Below the pieces are notes generated by a model, which was not told the origin of the DNA, ran no database searches, and saw only the letters and a program-made list of their open reading frames with translations. A DNA stretch of 64,000 nt, from contig OZ018409.1 in NCBI GenBank assembly GCA_963969595.1, forward strand, positions 436,501-500,500, written 5' to 3'. A program made the translations under genes and the position numbers. Of the stretch, positions 60,384 through 64,000 are shown one piece after another (position 1 is the stretch's first letter; each line of letters starts with the position of its first letter). This DNA is from Neckera pumila. Its lineage: Eukaryota > Streptophyta > Bryopsida > Hypnales > Neckeraceae.

Positions 60384-63135
60384 TCATATGCCAGGTTCCA
60401 TAGTGAAAGTGTACGTGCCAGCAGCAGTGATTTCGAAAATCGTGAAACCATCTTCAACCTTGACAAATTTGACTCCGCTGAGAGTTGGCGACGCAGGCCT
60501 CACGACGGAGTGCAGAGCCGCGGTGGGAAGAAACACAGTGGCGGTGGTATTCGCAGGCACGCCCGTCGTGACCGTTGTCTCTTCCTCCGAATGTCGCCAT
60601 TCGCTGACAATTTTGCCGTGCACTGAAACATAGCTGGCCTTCACCCAAGTCAAGCCGCTAAGAATGGTGGGTTTGATGAAGAATTTTCGGAATCCCGGAC
60701 CGTCGGGATCGGTTTGAATGCCGGCCAGGTCATGGAAGAACCACTCCATGATCTGCCCGAGCATGAAATGGTTGTGCGAGGATCCCGGATTGGCATCCCA
60801 GGCCTCCGTCAGAGCCGTGGCGCCTTTCGCCAGCATCATGCCGTAGCCGGGCGTGATGGACTGGTTGTTCATCTCATAGATCACGTCGGAGCGGTTGCCG
60901 TCCGCCAAAGCACGCAACAGATAGCGAAACCCAACGTCTCCTGCGGTCAGACCCTTTTCCTTGACGTCTGCCACGATGTTCTCCAGCACGGCTGCGCGGT
61001 GGGAAGGGTCCACAAGGCCAAAGACCAGCGCCTGTGAAGGGCGTACCACGAGCCAGGGCAACATGGATATGTCAGTCATGAGAATAAAGACTAAAGAGAT
61101 CAGTGACTAAACTCGGCCGATGAAACCCTAACCCCAACAGCTTGCCCTGCACTAAATGTACAAGGCAAAGTATTAAAGTAGGAGGTCCATAAAGCGCCCA
61201 TTAAAGAGCTGATCGCATTTTAGGAAGCTTAACTCCTTGAAATACTTTTCAGTAAATTTTCATAGAAAGAAGAATAGAATTGGCATCTAACCCAAGTCGT
61301 TTCATATTTTTTGGACCTTTGCGGACTTAGTTACGAATTTTTGAAGATAAGTAGTTCCAAAACGACAATTGCAGGAAACACGGTACCATAGCGTTGGCAC
61401 ACTGCGATCCGGTGGCATACTGGTTGGTGTCAGCGTGGAAGAATTTGGCATTGAAGGAGTCTCGAATGCGCTCCGCCTGTTGTTGGAATTTCGTCACGTC
61501 GTCGTTGCGGTCCATCAGCTTCGCCACTTGCGCCAGGATGAGCGAGTCCTGGTAGTAAAACGCGGTGCCCGTCACTCCTTTTGGCGTCAACTTCGACGGG
61601 CCTGGTTCGCCAGGCGCTATGTCGTACCAGTCGCTCAATCCAAAGCTCACGATATCGTCTTCCGCGCGACTAGTGAGATACGCCACGTACCGCACCATAT
61701 TGTCGTAGTAGAGGCGCAGCAACTCAAAATCGCCCGTGAATTCGTATTGCTGCCACGGGATGAGCAGGAACGCGCTGCTCCATTCGGGGGAGTTTCGGTA
61801 CTCCCTATACCAGCCGCTGAAGATCATAAACTCCGGCGCGGTCGTGGTCAGCATCCCGTCCGCCCATTGCGTATCCGCCATATCGCTCACCGTTTTCGTG
61901 AAGAGTTTGTCCAGACGGAAATTGTAGCGAAGCGCGGGGCCGTTGAGGTGCGTCTGCTCGAGCCAGCCGAGGCGCTCGCGGTGGGGGCAATCTGTCATGT
62001 AACTCGCCATGTTGCTTCGTTGCGCCCAATGTATCAACGTGTAGATTTTGTTGAACAGATCATTGGAACACGAGAATTTCCCAATGGGCTCACAAATGGA
62101 GTGCACAATCACATTCTCCAGAGACTCCACAATGGGGAATGGCTCCCCTGCTGCGGCGGGAATGCACTCCACCTGCAAGTAGCGAGAGGCGTGGTACCAG
62201 AACTTGGGAAAGTAAGTCTCGCCTTCAGGGTTTCCCGCCAAAGTGTATTGCCAGTACGCATTGCCTCCCCCACAGGAAGTGCGATCCACCGTGCCGTCAT
62301 CGTGAAGCAGCTCCGCGGGCATGATCCGCACCATGGCGCCTGGAGCGCCTTGCACTGTGAGGCGCGGCATCATGGACGCATTTTGGCCCAAATCATATAG
62401 AAAGACGCATTTTTCCCCCAATTTCAGTTTCTTCACATTAGCCCCTTTCAGAGTCTCGATTTCGCGAATGGGAGGCGCAGCAACACTGTCGCCTCGAAGC
62501 TTTCCACCAGGACCGTCCAAAACCACAGCAGCGACCCAGTTTGCATCGTTGTATCCTGGTGAGTCCCAGCCGCTTGCTTCGAGCCTAGCGTCGTAGTCTT
62601 CGCCACCATAGATGTGCGACAATGTGATCGGCCCCGGACTGATCCGCCAATTTCCATCAGTGGCCACAATTTCCATTAACCCTACCACATACTCAAGACG
62701 CAAATGCGCGATAGCTTTCAGTGGGCCAAAACTCCATGATGATTTCGTGAATCGGCCCGTCGGTCGCTCAACATTGTACATGCCGTTGCCGAGCAGCAAC
62801 CCTACGGCGTGCTGACCGTGGCGTTGCAGCTGCGAGGTTACATCGTAGGTGTCGTACAGACAGGTTTTCTTGTAATTCGTCCATCCGGGAGTGAACAAAT
62901 CCTCGCCCACTTTGGTGCCGTCGATAGTGAGCTCGTATTGACCCAAGCCGCACACACAAAGAGTTGCACGTCGAAGCTGGGGCTGAACTTCGAATTCTCG
63001 CCGCAACCTCATGCTTTGGTAGCTCTCCGCGTCCGATTTCTCTACCACGACGAAGCCGTCCGCGACTAAGCCAGATGTGGCTGCGCCTATCCATTGCGCG
63101 TTGTTCCAGTCCATTTCGTCGTGGAGCAGTGCCAT
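60384..63135 (-). CDS. Alpha-L-rhamnosidase, GH78, bacterial type, N-terminus not seen
   Basis: Two exons, 63135-61387 and 61031-60384, joined at a codon boundary, encode 798 residues from the first ATG. The order matches bacterial GH78: AQWIGA near the start, the N-terminal lectin-like module (YELTIDGTKVGEDLFTPGWT, GNGMYNVE, GGEDYDARLE), the (alpha/alpha)6 barrel with TDCPHRERLGWLEQTHLNGP (about 378-400, holding the likely catalytic acid) and PEWSSAFLLIPWQQYEFTGD, and the C-terminal domain with NHFMLGQIMEWFFHDLAGI and PGFRKFFIKP. These enzymes remove terminal L-rhamnose from glycosides and pectin. The barrel and C-terminal domains look complete. Missing is the fibronectin-like domain that normally precedes AQWIGA: the frame stays open upstream to about 63230 (IRWTMALL), so a 5' exon is probable but was not found before 64000. 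GC is higher than in neighbours. The single 355-bp intron contains repeat DNA. Confidence 0.9.
61250..61350. repeat. Repeat fragment in rhamnosidase intron
   Basis: This part of the intron matches the interior of the MITE at 47343-47669: AGTAAATTTTCATAGAAAG / AGTGAATTTTCCTTGAAAG, CTAACCCAAGTCGTTTCATA and ACTTAGTTACGAATTTTTGA-like text. The intron therefore grew from, or was invaded by, the same repeat family. Confidence 0.7.
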
Positions 63136-64000
63136 CGTCCAACGAATCTTCAAACAATCATAAATGGTTGGGAAACAATTACCCCACAGTGATTCTCCTG
63201 CGAGGGAGGCAACATAACGGAGACTGATCAGCGGGTTGCCACAAAATTATCCTTGCAAAGTCTATTGCATGTGATGAATTTGCCTTCAACGTCGTTCGGA
63301 ACACCGTGTGCATGATTTACTCTCTACTGAGTGAATTCCAAAGGCACCGACGAGGGTTTAGGATCTGACCTAGGACTCGGCTGATATCACAAGAGAAAAC
63401 CCAGCATTATCTGCGTCTATGGCATCAAATTCCTGCGACGGACGGTGTTCAGTTCCCCGAGTTCACACCTTAAATTGGACGGCTAATTCAACCTCCGGTC
63501 ACGCGCAAGTAGGTCACTCAAGGTGGCCGTTTTGTTGGTTTCGCATTCGTACTGCAGCAGCAGCACGCGACGTAGCTTGTTTGCTGGGAACAAAACTGTG
63601 TTACAGACACACATCATCAACACGGACTCCTTTGAAAATTGTCCACACAAACTACTCGATTTCACAACCAACACACACCGTCTAGCACATGATCAATCCC
63701 AGTACTTCCGAATGGATTACCCCAAGCGCCAACCCAACCCAACCCAACCACGTTCTCCTACGTACTGATCACAGCAGGCACGAAGAGACGAGAAGAGAAG
63801 TCGAGTCGTGGACTCGTGGTCCTCGGGAGAGCAGTCAACACGACACACGCTGCATTTACTCTCTCTGACTGTTATGTGAAATTTGCTACTCTTCCTGTAA
63901 TCCTGCGCATTGGAATCGGCAGACAGAGAGAGAAGAAGAGAGTCCGGCCACTGCTACTACTCCTCAACCTCCGAATGCTGCCAGGCCCCTAAATTGTGGA
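63136..64000. other. Upstream of rhamnosidase, window edge
   Basis: Should contain either the 5' exon and promoter of the rhamnosidase gene or the start of a neighbour. The minus frame is open from about 63230 into the CDS, with a possible acceptor CCTCGCAG near 63200. A short (CAACC)n run lies near 63730-63750 and a GAGA-rich run near 63925-63942. No further gene recognised. Confidence 0.4.

Noticed and set aside
61369..62400. 343-codon open frame on the plus strand
   Set aside because: It lies exactly antisense to the GH78 rhamnosidase barrel, whose minus frame has clear family motifs. High GC makes antisense frames stay open by chance.

Overview
This window is nuclear DNA from a land plant. 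It has spliced genes with GT-AG introns, AT-rich intergenic DNA packed with DNA transposons, and plant-type proteins (the plastid protein ORANGE, the nuclear-pore protein CPR5, a PIF/Harbinger transposon with its MYB/SANT partner). The bacterial-type GH78 rhamnosidase and the broken L-fucose-permease-like gene suggest a non-seed plant such as a moss, but that is inference; nothing in the window fixes the species.

Layout. 1-2046: no gene seen. 2047-6809 (minus): a five-exon CPR5 homologue with an unusual N-terminal extension. 7.4-12.7 kb: repeats, including two copies of one TA-flanked MITE and two diverged TTAA-flanked elements. 12753-14024 (minus): COX23-type twin-CX9C protein in three exons. 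14.0-16.9 kb: AT-rich, with a TTAA-flanked element. 16889-19811 (minus): VPS26 retromer subunit in ten exons, with the start codon alone in the first coding exon. 19.8-48.4 kb: a long transposon-rich stretch. It holds a 1.09-kb CACTA-ended element with a 350-bp hairpin, a complete 3.09-kb PIF/Harbinger element, more TTAA-flanked elements (one nested in another), a fucose-permease pseudogene, three copies of a leader-like segment with a 21-bp minisatellite, hAT remnants, and several foldback MITEs. 48631-51572 (plus): ORANGE in eight exons. 53694-59005 (plus): a TPR-SET-MYND (SMYD4-like) protein in fifteen exons. 60384-63135 (minus): GH78 alpha-L-rhamnosidase, two exons seen, N-terminal domain not found.

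The host genes are unrelated housekeeping or regulatory genes (nuclear pore and defence signalling, mitochondrial copper/COX assembly, endosome sorting, plastid carotenoid control, lysine methylation, sugar hydrolysis) and do not form a cluster. Exon models were built by hand from splice sites, reading phase and family similarity. In every multi-exon model the phases close exactly. The main new material is in the repeats: a family ending in CCCCTAAAG and flanked by TTAA (piggyBac-like target), and the leader-plus-minisatellite family.
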